DNA of 64,000 bases, taken from Bacillota bacterium (GTDB taxonomy: Bacteria > Bacillota > Clostridia > Saccharofermentanales > DTU023). The stretch's first letter is position 1; every line of letters starts with the position of its first letter. Positions 25,668 to 34,425 of the stretch are shown piece after piece. The DNA lies in NCBI GenBank assembly GCA_023426575.1, contig JAFAAL010000014.1, forward strand, positions 1 through 64,000, in the 5' to 3' direction. The notes beneath the pieces were generated by a model. That model did not search any database. It saw only the letters and a program-made list of their open reading frames with translations, and was not told the DNA's origin. The position numbers and the translations under genes are program-made.

Positions 25668-27086
25668 TTATGCAACGGGATCTTCATCGGCGACAGTATC
25701 GTCGATGCTGACCTTGACACGGGCGATTCTGCGATCATCCATCTCGAGGACCTGGAAGTGGAAGCGTCCATAGTCGACAGACGCCTCCTCACCTTCCTGA
25801 GGAATGTATTCGAGGAGACCGAGGACTAGACCGGCGATCGTATCATAGTCATCGAACTCATCATCCTCCGTGAAGATCTCAAGTTTGGGCAGATAGCGCG
25901 CGGACTCATCGATGGACAGCAGTCCGTCGAGGATGAAATTGTGCTCATCGATGGCCACAAAGGGCTCACGCGCCTCATCGTATTCATCTTCAATCTTGCC
26001 GACGATTTGCTCGAGGACATCCTCAATCGAGACTATACCGTCGGTTCCCCCGTACTCGTCGACGACAATTGCCATCGAATGGCGCATCTGTTGCATCTCT
26101 CGAAAGAGCACAGAGAGCGACTTGCTCTCGGGGGTAAAGAGAGCTGGCCGAATATTGTCGGCGAGCTGAAAATTCTCCCGATCGCTCTCCGTCGAGACAA
26201 ATCGGAGGAGATCCTTGATATGTAAGATGCCGACGATATCATCGATATCCTCGTCATAGACAGGAATGCGTGAGTAGCGCTCAGCTGCAGCTGTCTCGAT
26301 GACCTCCTGGTAACTGGCCGTCAGAGGCAGACTGACCATATTCGTCCGAGGCGTCATAATTTCAGAGACTTCTTTATCGTCGAGCTCGAAAATGTTATTG
26401 ATCATTTCCGCCTCTTCCTTATCGATGTCGCCGGAAGCGCGAGAGGCCTCTGCCATGAGACGAATCTCCTCCTCTGTCACGCGCTCATTGCCAATTTGAG
26501 GATTGATGCCGAGTAGGAGAGAAATCTTGACAGAGAACCAGTTGAGAATCGAGGCGATCGGCTTCAGGAAAAACGCAAAAAAGCGAAAGACCGAGACAAA
26601 GGCTCGGGCAAAGCGCTCTGGATTATAGAGTCCGATCCGCTTGGGTACGAGCTCGCCAAAGACGAGCGTAAAGGCAGACAAGATCAGCGTCATTCCAAAA
26701 GTGATGACCCCATGGAGCCAGACCTTTTGCAAATTCGGGTCGAGCCAGAGGTATATCGGGCGCGAAAACTTGGCGGCGGCAAAGGCTGATGACAAGAAGC
26801 CGGCCAAGGTGACACCCACTTGGATCATCGCCAAGAAGCTGCCCTGATTTTCAATAAAGGGCATGAGCAACTTGGCCTTGCGATCCCCGCTTTCAGCCTC
26901 TTTTTTTATCTTTTGATCATTCAAGGTGACAATGGCCATCTCAGAAGCCGAGAAAAAGCCATTGAGCAAAATCAAGACGAGAATGAGAATAATGCTGCTT
27001 AGATAGGACGTTCCACCGATCTCTCCGCCCCTTGTTGCGGCGAATAAATGTGTGTAGAGTAATCGCGGTATGACATCGTCTTCCAC
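25668..27086 (-). CDS. CNNM/HlyC-CorC family transporter
   Basis: A 472-residue membrane protein of the CNNM/CorC group, associated with Mg2+ or Co2+ homeostasis. An N-terminal DUF21 (CNNM) domain with about four membrane segments has the NGFFSASEMAIVTL signature near residue 42. Two CBS domains follow around residues 205-330 (EIMTPRTNMV, VVDEYGGTDGIVSIEDVLEQIVG) and a C-terminal CorC_HlyC domain. The start is GTG about 12 bases after GGAGG. The transported ion is inferred from the family only. Confidence 0.9.
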   Translation of the reverse strand: MEDDVIPRLLYTHLFAATRGGEIGGTSYLSSIILILVLILLNGFFSASEMAIVTLNDQKIKKEAESGDRKAKLLMPFIENQGSFLAMIQVGVTLAGFLSSAFAAAKFSRPIYLWLDPNLQKVWLHGVITFGMTLILSAFTLVFGELVPKRIGLYNPERFARAFVSVFRFFAFFLKPIASILNWFSVKISLLLGINPQIGNERVTEEEIRLMAEASRASGDIDKEEAEMINNIFELDDKEVSEIMTPRTNMVSLPLTASYQEVIETAAAERYSRIPVYDEDIDDIVGILHIKDLLRFVSTESDRENFQLADNIRPALFTPESKSLSVLFREMQQMRHSMAIVVDEYGGTDGIVSIEDVLEQIVGKIEDEYDEAREPFVAIDEHNFILDGLLSIDESARYLPKLEIFTEDDEFDDYDTIAGLVLGLLEYIPQEGEEASVDYGRFHFQVLEMDDRRIARVKVSIDDTVADEDPVA

Positions 27087-27146
27087 TGCTTTGTGTTTCC
27101 TCCGTAGTCTATCGCTGAGTGACGTTTGTTAAACGGAATATAACAC

Positions 27147-27176
27147 AAAAAAAAGAAGCCCTGCAAGTCACAGGGC
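27147..27176 (-). terminator. Terminator of the sirtuin gene
   Basis: The stem GCCCTG/CAGGGC (27158-27163 with 27171-27176), loop of 7, is followed on the minus strand by TTCTTTTTTTT. A TGT-TATATT extended -10 for the CorC/HlyC gene follows directly. Confidence 0.9.
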
Positions 27177-27192
27177 AGTTCACTATCCTAGA

Positions 27193-27945
27193 CTACAGAA
27201 CCATCAAGCGTCTCAAGGCGAGGCAGACCTCGGCAATGGGACAGTCAATGACGAGATCCAATCTGCGTGAACAGGAGACGGCCCCCTGATTGATTAAGAC
27301 AATCCGACCGCCAGCCCTCTGGTAATTGATAAAGGCTGCCGCAGGATAGACAGTCAGAGATGTCCCACCGACAATGAGCAGCTCAGCCCGAGAAATCTCA
27401 TAGAGAGCCTGCCTGACAGCCTCCTCTGGCAGAGCTTCGCCATAGAGAACGATGTCTGGACGCAAGAGACCCTTGCAGTCAGGACAGTGAGGGACGTGCT
27501 CCAGCTCAATGACTCTGCCGAGCTCATACTGTCTGTGGCAGCGCGTACAGCTGAAGCTCAAAGTCGTCCCATGGACTTCGATAACACGCTTAGCACCCGC
27601 CGCCTGGTGCAGGCCGTCGATATTTTGGGTGATGACAGAAGCGAGGAGCCCCCGTTCTTCCAATTGAGCGAGAAGCTCATGCGCAGGATTGGGATGAATG
27701 TCTCTCAGCATGAAGAACTCGCGGTAAAAATCATAAAAAGCCTCAGGCTGCTGCTGAAAAAAAGAAGAGCTTAGAATCTCTTCGACACGAGCATTCCTCT
27801 GATAGAGCCCGTCACGTCCGCGAAAATCTGGCAGATTGGAAGCCGTGGAGACCCCAGCGCCTCCAAAAAAGACCGTGTACTGACTGGCCTCGAGCATCGG
27901 CAAGAGAGCTTTGGCCGCCGCCTCTGGACTATAGATCGGATCCAT
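27193..27945 (-). CDS. Sir2-family NAD-dependent protein deacylase (sirtuin)
   Basis: Sirtuins remove acetyl or acyl groups from lysines using NAD+. Signatures are GAGVSTASNLPDFRG near residue 30, TQNIDGLHQAAG near residue 105, the catalytic His in EVHGTTLSFSC, a zinc site of four cysteines (CTRC ... CPDC, about 130-155) and LRPDIVLYGEALP. ATG at 27943-27945 is chosen because AGGGAGGTG lies just before it; a reading 14 codons longer lacks a site. The 250-residue length is typical. It is a single-gene unit with its own promoter and terminator. Confidence 0.95.
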   Translation of the reverse strand: MDPIYSPEAAAKALLPMLEASQYTVFFGGAGVSTASNLPDFRGRDGLYQRNARVEEILSSSFFQQQPEAFYDFYREFFMLRDIHPNPAHELLAQLEERGLLASVITQNIDGLHQAAGAKRVIEVHGTTLSFSCTRCHRQYELGRVIELEHVPHCPDCKGLLRPDIVLYGEALPEEAVRQALYEISRAELLIVGGTSLTVYPAAAFINYQRAGGRIVLINQGAVSCSRRLDLVIDCPIAEVCLALRRLMVL

Positions 27946-27964
27946 AAGACACCTCCCTGCGACC

Positions 27965-27994
27965 ATCTTAGCAAAAAAGAATGTCACGGAACAA
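27965..27994 (-). promoter_or_regulatory. Candidate promoter of the sirtuin gene
   Basis: TTGTTC and TAAGAT are separated by 18 nt, with TGC before the -10, about 20 bases upstream of the ATG. The short leader just holds the ribosome binding site. Confidence 0.6.
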
Positions 27995-28023
27995 TGGACT
28001 CCCGGACCCTCGCCTGGAGAGAG

Positions 28024-28064
28024 AAAAAGAAAACCCTAGGAGAACTAAGTCTCTAGGGTTTTCT
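28024..28064 (-). terminator. Terminator after tRNA-Lys
   Basis: A 12-bp stem AGAAAACCCTAG/CTAGGGTTTTCT (28028-28039 with 28053-28064) begins 2 bases after the tRNA CCA end and runs into five T on the minus strand. Confidence 0.92.
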
Positions 28065-28066
28065 CT

Positions 28067-28142
28067 TGGTGCGCCATCAGGGATTCGAACCCGGGACCCA
28101 CTGATTAAGAGTCAGTTGCTCTACCACCTGAGCTAATGGCGC
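28067..28142 (-). tRNA. tRNA-Lys, anticodon CUU
   Basis: A 76-nt cloverleaf: acceptor GCGCCAT/ATGGCGC fully paired, D-arm AGCTCAGGTGGTAGAGC, anticodon stem ACTGA/TCAGT around loop CTCTTAA, T-arm with GGTTCGAATCC, encoded CCA. Anticodon CUU reads AAG. It is a stand-alone gene. Confidence 0.97.
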
Positions 28143-28154
28143 GACTGCCTTGCT

Positions 28155-28183
28155 ATCATAGACCCGATCAGGAAAGCTGTCAA
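28155..28183 (-). promoter_or_regulatory. Promoter of tRNA-Lys
   Basis: TTGACA (28178-28183) and TATGAT (28155-28160) with a 17-nt spacer, 12 bases upstream of the mature 5' end. Confidence 0.92.
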
Positions 28184-28210
28184 TAGCTGTCTCTGCAAAA
28201 ATTCACAAAT

Positions 28211-28248
28211 AAAAAAAGGCCCACGACAGAGCCTTTGCGTCGTGGACC
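28211..28248 (-). terminator. Terminator of kbl
   Basis: A 10-bp stem GGTCCACGAC/GTCGTGGGCC (one T-G pair) is followed by seven T on the minus strand, 19 bases after the kbl stop. Confidence 0.92.
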
Positions 28249-28267
28249 CAGCACATTGCGATCGATT

Positions 28268-29455
28268 CTAGAGCTCGTACTTCTCCTTCATCTCTCTGAA
28301 GACGGAGAGCACGTAGTCGAGGTCTTCACGGCTGTGCGCAGCAGAGACCTGGACACGAATGCGGTCCTTGCCCTCCGGAACGACAGGATATTTGAAGGCG
28401 ACGACGTAGACGCCGCGGGCCAACATCTCATCAGCAATTTGGATGGCCTTGATGGGATCAAAGACCATGATGGGCACGATGGGGTGAGTGCCAGGAATGA
28501 TCGTCAGTCCAATCTCTTCCACGCCCTTGCGGAAGTATTCGGTATTCTCGCGCAACTTTTTCAGCTGGGCGGGCTCTGATTCAATGATGCGCAAGACCTC
28601 GAGACTCGTCGAGGCAATCGCGGGAGCGAGTGTGTTGGAGAAAAGATATGGTCTACTCTTCTGGCGGAGAAGATCGACAATCGCCTGGCTCGATGCGGTG
28701 AAGCCACCGGAGGCTCCGCCCATCGCCTTGCCCAGGGTCGAGGTCAAAATATCAACGCGCCCCTTGACAGCACAGTGTTCAATCGTCCCGCGTCCCGTCT
28801 CTCCGACAAATCCCGAAGCATGGGAATCATCGACCATGACCAGGGCATCATATTGCTCGGCAAGATCACAGACAGACTTCAAGTCACAGATAATCCCGTC
28901 CATCGAAAAGACGCCGTCGGTGGCGATCAGCTTGATGCGCGCCCCCTTCTCATCCGCTTCCTTGAGGCAGCGCTCCAGATCGGCCATGTCGTTATTGAGA
29001 TAGCGGTAGCGCTGCGCCTTACACAGTCTGACGCCGTCGATAATCGACGCATGATTGAGCTGGTCGGAAATGATGGCATCTTCAGGGCCGAGCAGGGTCT
29101 CGAAGAGACCGCCATTGGCATCGAAGCAGGAAGAATACAAGATGACATCTTCGAAGCCAAAGAACTCACTCAGCTTCTTCTCGAGTTCCTTGTGGACAGT
29201 CTGTGTCCCGCAGATAAAGCGCACAGATGAGAGTCCATAGCCCCATTGATCGTAGCTTTTCTTGGCCGCAGCGACCAATCGAGGATCGCTTGCCAAGCCG
29301 AGGTAGTTGTTGGCGCACATATTGATGACGCCGTCAGCCTGCTTTGTGTTGATCCGATTGCCCTGAGGAGTCGTAATGACGCGCTCAGCGACAAACAAGC
29401 CGTCGTCCTTTAGTTTTTGGACCTGTTCTCCAATGATTTTAAGACCAGTCTTCAT
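28268..29455 (-). CDS. kbl: Glycine C-acetyltransferase (2-amino-3-ketobutyrate CoA ligase)
   Basis: A PLP enzyme that converts 2-amino-3-oxobutyrate and CoA to glycine and acetyl-CoA in threonine breakdown. The 395-residue protein has CANNYLGLASDP near residue 48, VDDSHASGFVGETGRG near 208 and the PLP lysine in STLGKAMGGASGG near 240. The partner tdh (threonine dehydrogenase) is not adjacent. ATG at 29453-29455 (or the GTG one codon earlier) has no close ribosome binding site: AAAGGAGG lies 26 bases upstream with a small hairpin between. Related alpha-oxoamine synthases (BioF, HemA-type) are less likely given the whole-length match to KBL. Confidence 0.93.
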   Translation of the reverse strand: MKTGLKIIGEQVQKLKDDGLFVAERVITTPQGNRINTKQADGVINMCANNYLGLASDPRLVAAAKKSYDQWGYGLSSVRFICGTQTVHKELEKKLSEFFGFEDVILYSSCFDANGGLFETLLGPEDAIISDQLNHASIIDGVRLCKAQRYRYLNNDMADLERCLKEADEKGARIKLIATDGVFSMDGIICDLKSVCDLAEQYDALVMVDDSHASGFVGETGRGTIEHCAVKGRVDILTSTLGKAMGGASGGFTASSQAIVDLLRQKSRPYLFSNTLAPAIASTSLEVLRIIESEPAQLKKLRENTEYFRKGVEEIGLTIIPGTHPIVPIMVFDPIKAIQIADEMLARGVYVVAFKYPVVPEGKDRIRVQVSAAHSREDLDYVLSVFREMKEKYEL

Positions 29456-29504
29456 CACATGATTAGCGGCTCTAGTCCGCCCCTCCTTTAACTCTTATAT
29501 GTTT

Positions 29505-29513
29505 ATTGTAGCA
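29505..29513 (-). promoter_or_regulatory. Candidate extended -10 promoter of kbl
   Basis: TGC followed by TACAAT forms an extended -10 about 50 bases upstream of the start. The -35 is weak (CTGTCA at 16-nt spacing). Confidence 0.5.
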
Positions 29514-29534
29514 CATGAGTCCTATCTGACAGAC

Positions 29535-31850
29535 TCAGTCAGCTAATTTCTGGCAAAAAAAGCCCCCCTTGCGCGCCAGGTTCAAGAGCTCAAGGTCTGA
29601 ACTCAAGTAGATGATCTGACGCCCATGGTCTCTGGCCTCACGCCCTAGAAGATCGAGGAGGCGTCTCTTGCGCTCACTGTCGAGACGCAGGGCTGGGTCA
29701 TCGAGAATCAGCGGCAGCGCTTCCCTCTGCTCTCCGATTAAGCGCGCATAGGCCAATGCCATGGAAAGATGCACGAGATCACGTGTTCCACTCGAAAAAT
29801 AGGCCTCATGCCTATGCAAGTGCTCGGTGGCAAGTTCAAGCTCAAGTTCTAAGTCTGCACTGCTATAAAGGGCGGAGAAGCGATCAGCCGTCAAGTCAGC
29901 GAGGAATTCTGAAGCCAGGTCCAAGAGAGCTACGTGACCTTGCCTCTTTAATCTCTCTTCACTGGCCTCACCGATATCAATCGCCAAGTCGAGAACGGCA
30001 ACGCGCTCATGAAGGTCCAAGATTCTGCGCTCGAGCTCCTGCAAATCGCGCGCTAAATCTGCCGAGGTCTCACTGCGGGCCAAGCTGAGTTCTAATTCGC
30101 GGCTCAATTCAGCTTCACGCGTCCACAGTTCTTCTAAGGTCTTTTGGCTCAGAGCCAAGGACGCCTGCGACGCGCGGGGAAGCGCCTCCAGCTCCTTTTG
30201 CACTTCAGCCTCGCGGATCTCAGCTCGCTTCAGTTCCCGTAAAAACTCAGCTTCACTGAGCCCAGAGAGAATCCTCTGCTTCCGCCCTTCCCATTCGAGC
30301 GTCTGTCGCGCTCTCTGTTCCGAGTTGATACTGGCCTTGAGGACGTCGTGATAGATTTGGCTGAGCTCAGAGGGCTCGGGCTTACGCCCAATCACGGAAC
30401 TTAAAAAGTGGAGGTAATCCGAGCGGACGCGACGAAAATGTCGTTCCGCTTCTCCACGCTCAATCTCAGCATCTTCCCTCTGTTCAAGAATCTGCTGGAG
30501 ATCATCATCCATTTGCTGGAGGCGCCAGCCAAGTTCTTGAGCCTTCTTTGAACGAGAAGGGCGCTCCCAACGCTCTTGAGGTCGACGCTCTTGGCTCAGA
30601 GCTCGGTGCTGCGAGAGATAGGACCAGAGCGCCACCCCCAGGGCTAAGAGTCCGAGGCCGACAGCAGGCCAGCGCAGACTCTGCACGAGGACCGCCACGA
30701 GCAAAGAGAGGCAGGCTAGGCCCAGGGGCGCGATAAGATATCCGCCAGAGACCCGCTTTGAGGGGCGTCTTTCTTCTGGCTCTCTAGGCGCTCTCAGCTC
30801 CTCTTGTCTCAGGACTTCAACTTGTCTGGAGAGCTCATGCATTCCCTTCTCTTTGGCCTCGCGAGCCTGCTGCAACGATGTCACTCTCTCGTGAGACTTT
30901 TGGAGACTTGCTTCTGCCTCTTGAAATAAGCTGGCATGGAAACTGAGCTCATCCATCTGCTTCAAGCTGAGATGGACAGCATTCGGTAGAGTGACTGTCT
31001 GCGAGCCTTCCCTCTCAACTTGTCGATGTCCCGCTGTCGTCGTTGCTCTCTCCTGCTCGGCGATGAGCGCTGTCCAGATCTCGCCCCGTTTCCTAAGATC
31101 CTGGAGCGCCCGCAATTCTGAACTCAATTGATCGTATTGACTTTGGCTCTCAAGACTCTCTCTCTCAGCTCTCATGGCGTCTCTTTGACGTCTCAGCTCC
31201 ACTTGCTTTTTTTCAAGTTCGAGAGCCCTATAGTAGGCCTCTCGACAGGCTTCTCGCCTGCTTTCAAGCTCATAGATCTCTCCGCCATTTCCGCGATAGG
31301 CCATCAGCATCCTTCGCTCGTCTTGGAGATCGCGCTTGATCCCCTCCCAGTAAGCACTCGTTTGCTTACTGAACTGTTGACGGGCATAGAGAGACTGCCA
31401 GTGGCTAAATGCGCTCTCGGAAGCCAGCCGATCACTGACGATAGCTGCAGCTAGATAGTCTTCCGCAGACAAATCTAAGAGCTCTCTGCCGAGGGCATCA
31501 CTCGTCTCCGGCAGATCTGTCTGCCCTGTCTGAAGATCGATGATGCGCACCGTATCAGCGCCGGAGCTCGCCTGAAATTCGCGGTGAATGAGGAGGTCAC
31601 GGCCTCCCAGTGCTAGACGCAAGTCACCCCCATAGCTCTGTCCACCCCATGGGCGATAGCGCTCTCTTAAATCTCTCTCGAGGAATTTTGAGCGACGTGG
31701 GAAGCCATAGAGACTCGCGTAAATAAAGGCCGCCAAAGTAGACTTGCCCGCCTCATTCGGAGCGTAGAGAAAGTGCAAGGGCTGTCCCAGAGCCAGTTTA
31801 AACTCCTGATAGACGCCGAAGCCGTGAATGTCGAGGTGGAGAAATCTCAT
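29535..31850 (-). CDS. YhaN-type SMC-like ATPase (AAA_27), partner of the YhaO nuclease
   Basis: A 771-residue ATPase related to SbcC/Rad50, thought to act with a YhaO nuclease on DNA ends. Walker A (APNEAGKSTLA) lies near residue 32. Long coiled-coil stretches flank the centre, and the C-terminus has ALPLILDDPALRLD (Walker B) followed by a D-loop region. Unlike SbcC, two adjacent hydrophobic segments occupy about residues 371-412, which suggests membrane attachment, as known for YhaN homologues. It overlaps yhaO by 4 bases and is the last gene of the nfnA-nfnB-yhaO-yhaN operon. Confidence 0.85.
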   Translation of the reverse strand: MRFLHLDIHGFGVYQEFKLALGQPLHFLYAPNEAGKSTLAAFIYASLYGFPRRSKFLERDLRERYRPWGGQSYGGDLRLALGGRDLLIHREFQASSGADTVRIIDLQTGQTDLPETSDALGRELLDLSAEDYLAAAIVSDRLASESAFSHWQSLYARQQFSKQTSAYWEGIKRDLQDERRMLMAYRGNGGEIYELESRREACREAYYRALELEKKQVELRRQRDAMRAERESLESQSQYDQLSSELRALQDLRKRGEIWTALIAEQERATTTAGHRQVEREGSQTVTLPNAVHLSLKQMDELSFHASLFQEAEASLQKSHERVTSLQQAREAKEKGMHELSRQVEVLRQEELRAPREPEERRPSKRVSGGYLIAPLGLACLSLLVAVLVQSLRWPAVGLGLLALGVALWSYLSQHRALSQERRPQERWERPSRSKKAQELGWRLQQMDDDLQQILEQREDAEIERGEAERHFRRVRSDYLHFLSSVIGRKPEPSELSQIYHDVLKASINSEQRARQTLEWEGRKQRILSGLSEAEFLRELKRAEIREAEVQKELEALPRASQASLALSQKTLEELWTREAELSRELELSLARSETSADLARDLQELERRILDLHERVAVLDLAIDIGEASEERLKRQGHVALLDLASEFLADLTADRFSALYSSADLELELELATEHLHRHEAYFSSGTRDLVHLSMALAYARLIGEQREALPLILDDPALRLDSERKRRLLDLLGREARDHGRQIIYLSSDLELLNLARKGGFFCQKLAD

Positions 31851-33007
31851 CGTCTCTCACCCCGGCTGATGATCAGGCTCATGGCCTCATCAAGACGCCT
31901 TCCCTCGGCCTGCTCAGCTCCTTGACGCCGCTCTGTCACCACTTCTCTCAGAACATCTATAAAGGGATTCCTGCCTCTGTCGAGAGATCCCCTAAGGCGC
32001 AGTTCATCGACGAGAGTCAGGGCGAGCCCCTCGCTCTGGAGATCTTTTGCCACAAGGTCAAGAGGTAGAGGCTCCGACGAGACACCTTGCACGCGCAAGT
32101 GGATGATGTCGCGCTCCAGCTTGAGGCCCTCGACGCCTCGTAAGAGATTTAAGAGCAGCTCTGCCAATTTTTGCGGTGACGTAGACAAGTCCGCGAGATC
32201 TTGATCCGCAATCTCGCCCAAGTCGAGGTCTAGAGAGTGGATTGTCAAAGTCTCAAAGGCTTGAAAATCAATGGATTTCACCTGTCTCAGTACCTGATCA
32301 TAGACAATGCGATAGCTGCCCCGCGGGCCCACTTCCGTCTGGTCACAGGCCGTTGCAGAGCCGGCATAGATGGCCGGACAGCGCCGAGGACCCAGCTCTT
32401 CGACCGAGCGCTGATGGATGTGTCCGAGGAGGATGAGATCCAGGTTCTGTGTCCTGAGCCAATCACGACTCAGAGGCTGATAGTTGCTCCCCTGGCCACG
32501 GTCAAGAACTTCAGCATGAGCCAGAAGTATTTGTGTCGCCGCGGACGAGGTCTCTAGGGTGTCGGCATAGAGAGATTCCGGCGCAAGTCGTGTGAGATAG
32601 GGCTCAGCAAAGAGTCTGACGCCTATATCTGGCAAGTCGTAATAGGCTTGCTGACCCCTGACCAGCAGGACGTGAGCTGGCAGTTGAGGCTCAAGCTCTG
32701 CCCAGATTCCCCCTTGAAAATAAGGATCGTGGTTTCCCGGCAGGATGACGATATGCCGTGCTTGGAAACGCCCTAGGAGACGGAGAAAAAGAGCCGGGTC
32801 GGAGTGTTCCGCCCGGCTATTTTGAAAAGTATCACCCGCAAAAGTGAGGAGGTCAGCTGGCTGCTTGGCGAGTTGCTCTCGCAAGGCGATGAGATTGTTC
32901 ATCCCCTGCTCTTGCAAGCGCTGACGCCAGATCGTCGGCTGATTGCGGAATAAATTGCCGAGGTGCCAATCAGCAGTATGGACGATCTGCAGTTCACCGT
33001 CACGCAT
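31847..33007 (-). CDS. YhaO/SbcD-type metallophosphoesterase (DNA repair exonuclease)
   Basis: A 386-residue Mre11-like nuclease. The phosphoesterase motifs are HTADWHLGN near residue 10, AGDTFQNS near 58, GNHDPYF near 95, LLAHAEV near 165 and LGHIHQRS near 198. The following about 180 residues match the YhaO group rather than classical SbcD. Its ATG overlaps the nfnB stop (TAATG) and its own stop overlaps yhaN by 4 bases, so all three are translationally coupled. Function is inferred from the Mre11-Rad50 class. Confidence 0.88.
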   Translation of the reverse strand: MRDGELQIVHTADWHLGNLFRNQPTIWRQRLQEQGMNNLIALREQLAKQPADLLTFAGDTFQNSRAEHSDPALFLRLLGRFQARHIVILPGNHDPYFQGGIWAELEPQLPAHVLLVRGQQAYYDLPDIGVRLFAEPYLTRLAPESLYADTLETSSAATQILLAHAEVLDRGQGSNYQPLSRDWLRTQNLDLILLGHIHQRSVEELGPRRCPAIYAGSATACDQTEVGPRGSYRIVYDQVLRQVKSIDFQAFETLTIHSLDLDLGEIADQDLADLSTSPQKLAELLLNLLRGVEGLKLERDIIHLRVQGVSSEPLPLDLVAKDLQSEGLALTLVDELRLRGSLDRGRNPFIDVLREVVTERRQGAEQAEGRRLDEAMSLIISRGERR

Positions 33008-34425
33008 TAGGCATCTTTAGCTTGGATGTAGGCATCAATAGAGGCCGCAGCTGTCTTGCCCGCGCCCATGGCCAAAATGACCGTCGCAGCACCTGTGACG
33101 GCGTCGCCGCCCGCATAGACTCCCTCTTTAGAAGTCGCAAGGCTCTCCTCGTCGACAATGATGCCACCCCAAGACTCGCAGTTGAGATCTGGCGTGGTCT
33201 CACGCAGCAGTGGGTTCGGCGACTGGCCGATGGCAATGATCACTGATTCGAGATCGATGACGTGCTCTGAGCCAGGAATGGGCTGTGGACGGCGACGGCC
33301 TGAGGCGTCGGGCTCGCCGAGCTCCATCTTGATCAGCTCGATCCCCTTGACCCAACCTCTCCCATCGTCGAGGATGCGCACCGGATTGTTGAGGAGCATG
33401 AACTCGATGCCCTCCTCCTTGGCGTGGTGCACTTCTTCGACACGGGCGGGCAGTTCCTCTTCTGAGCGGCGGTAGATGATATAGACGTGCTCTGCGCCGA
33501 GTCGCTTTGCAGAACGCGCAGCGTCCATCGCGACGTTACCACCGCCGATGACGGCCACGCGCTTGCCGATATTGATCGGCGTTTTGGCATTGGGCCAGTC
33601 GTAGGCACGCATGAGATTGATACGGGTGAGGAATTCATTGGCCGAATAGACCTCGTTGAGGTTCTCCCCTTCAATTTTCATAAAGGACGGGAGACCCGCT
33701 CCGCTGCCGATGAAGACAGCCTCATAGTTCTCATCGACCAAGAGCTCATCGAGTGACTGGATGCGGCCGATGACCATGTTCGTCTTGATCTTGACTCCGA
33801 GGTCACGGAGTTTTTGAATTTCACTCTGGACGAGCTTCTTGGGCAGACGAAACTCTGGGATGCCGTACATCAAGACGCCGCCGGGGACGTGAAAGGCCTC
33901 ATAGATGGTCACATCGTAGCCGAGCTTGGCGAGATCCGCCGCACAGGTGAGGCCTGCAGGACCAGAGCCGACCACGGCGACGCGGTGGCCATTTGGCTCC
34001 GCCTTCTCGACGAGATCCTCACCATGCTCCATGTGCCAATCGGCCACAAAGCGCTCGAGGCGTCCAATGGCAACGGGTTCCCCCTTGATGCCGCGGACGC
34101 AACGCTCCTCGCACTGTGTCTCCTGCGGACAGACGCGACCACAGACAGCGGGGAGATTGTTGGTCGAGGTGATGACCTCATAGGCCTCTTCGAATTTTCC
34201 CTCGGCGACCTTGGCAATAAATTCGGGAATCCGGACATTGACAGGGCAACCGCCTACGCAGGGCTTGTGCTTACATTGGAGACAGCGCTGTGCCTCTTCA
34301 ATGGCCATCTCAGGGGTATAGCCCGTTGAGACTTCGAGGAAGTTCTTGTTGCGGACGTTCGGGTCCTGCTCGGGCATCGGAACCTTCTCGAGGCTCATAT
34401 TGCGCTTGATCTTTGCGTCAGCCAT
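33007..34425 (-). CDS. NfnB/GltD-like flavoprotein oxidoreductase
   Basis: The large subunit of an NfnAB-type NADH-dependent reduced ferredoxin:NADP+ oxidoreductase, or a free glutamate synthase small-subunit homologue. The 472-residue protein begins with cysteine clusters for two 4Fe-4S clusters (CLQCKHKPCVGGCPV near residue 48 and CGRVCPQETQCEERC near 94). An FAD motif VGSGPAGL near residue 153 and an NAD(P) motif GGGNVAMDAARS near residue 290 follow. ATG at 34423-34425 overlaps the nfnA stop by one base (TAATG). The adjacent NfnA-type subunit makes the Nfn role the better reading; it balances NADPH and ferredoxin in anaerobes by electron bifurcation. Confidence 0.88.
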   Translation of the reverse strand: MADAKIKRNMSLEKVPMPEQDPNVRNKNFLEVSTGYTPEMAIEEAQRCLQCKHKPCVGGCPVNVRIPEFIAKVAEGKFEEAYEVITSTNNLPAVCGRVCPQETQCEERCVRGIKGEPVAIGRLERFVADWHMEHGEDLVEKAEPNGHRVAVVGSGPAGLTCAADLAKLGYDVTIYEAFHVPGGVLMYGIPEFRLPKKLVQSEIQKLRDLGVKIKTNMVIGRIQSLDELLVDENYEAVFIGSGAGLPSFMKIEGENLNEVYSANEFLTRINLMRAYDWPNAKTPINIGKRVAVIGGGNVAMDAARSAKRLGAEHVYIIYRRSEEELPARVEEVHHAKEEGIEFMLLNNPVRILDDGRGWVKGIELIKMELGEPDASGRRRPQPIPGSEHVIDLESVIIAIGQSPNPLLRETTPDLNCESWGGIIVDEESLATSKEGVYAGGDAVTGAATVILAMGAGKTAAASIDAYIQAKDA

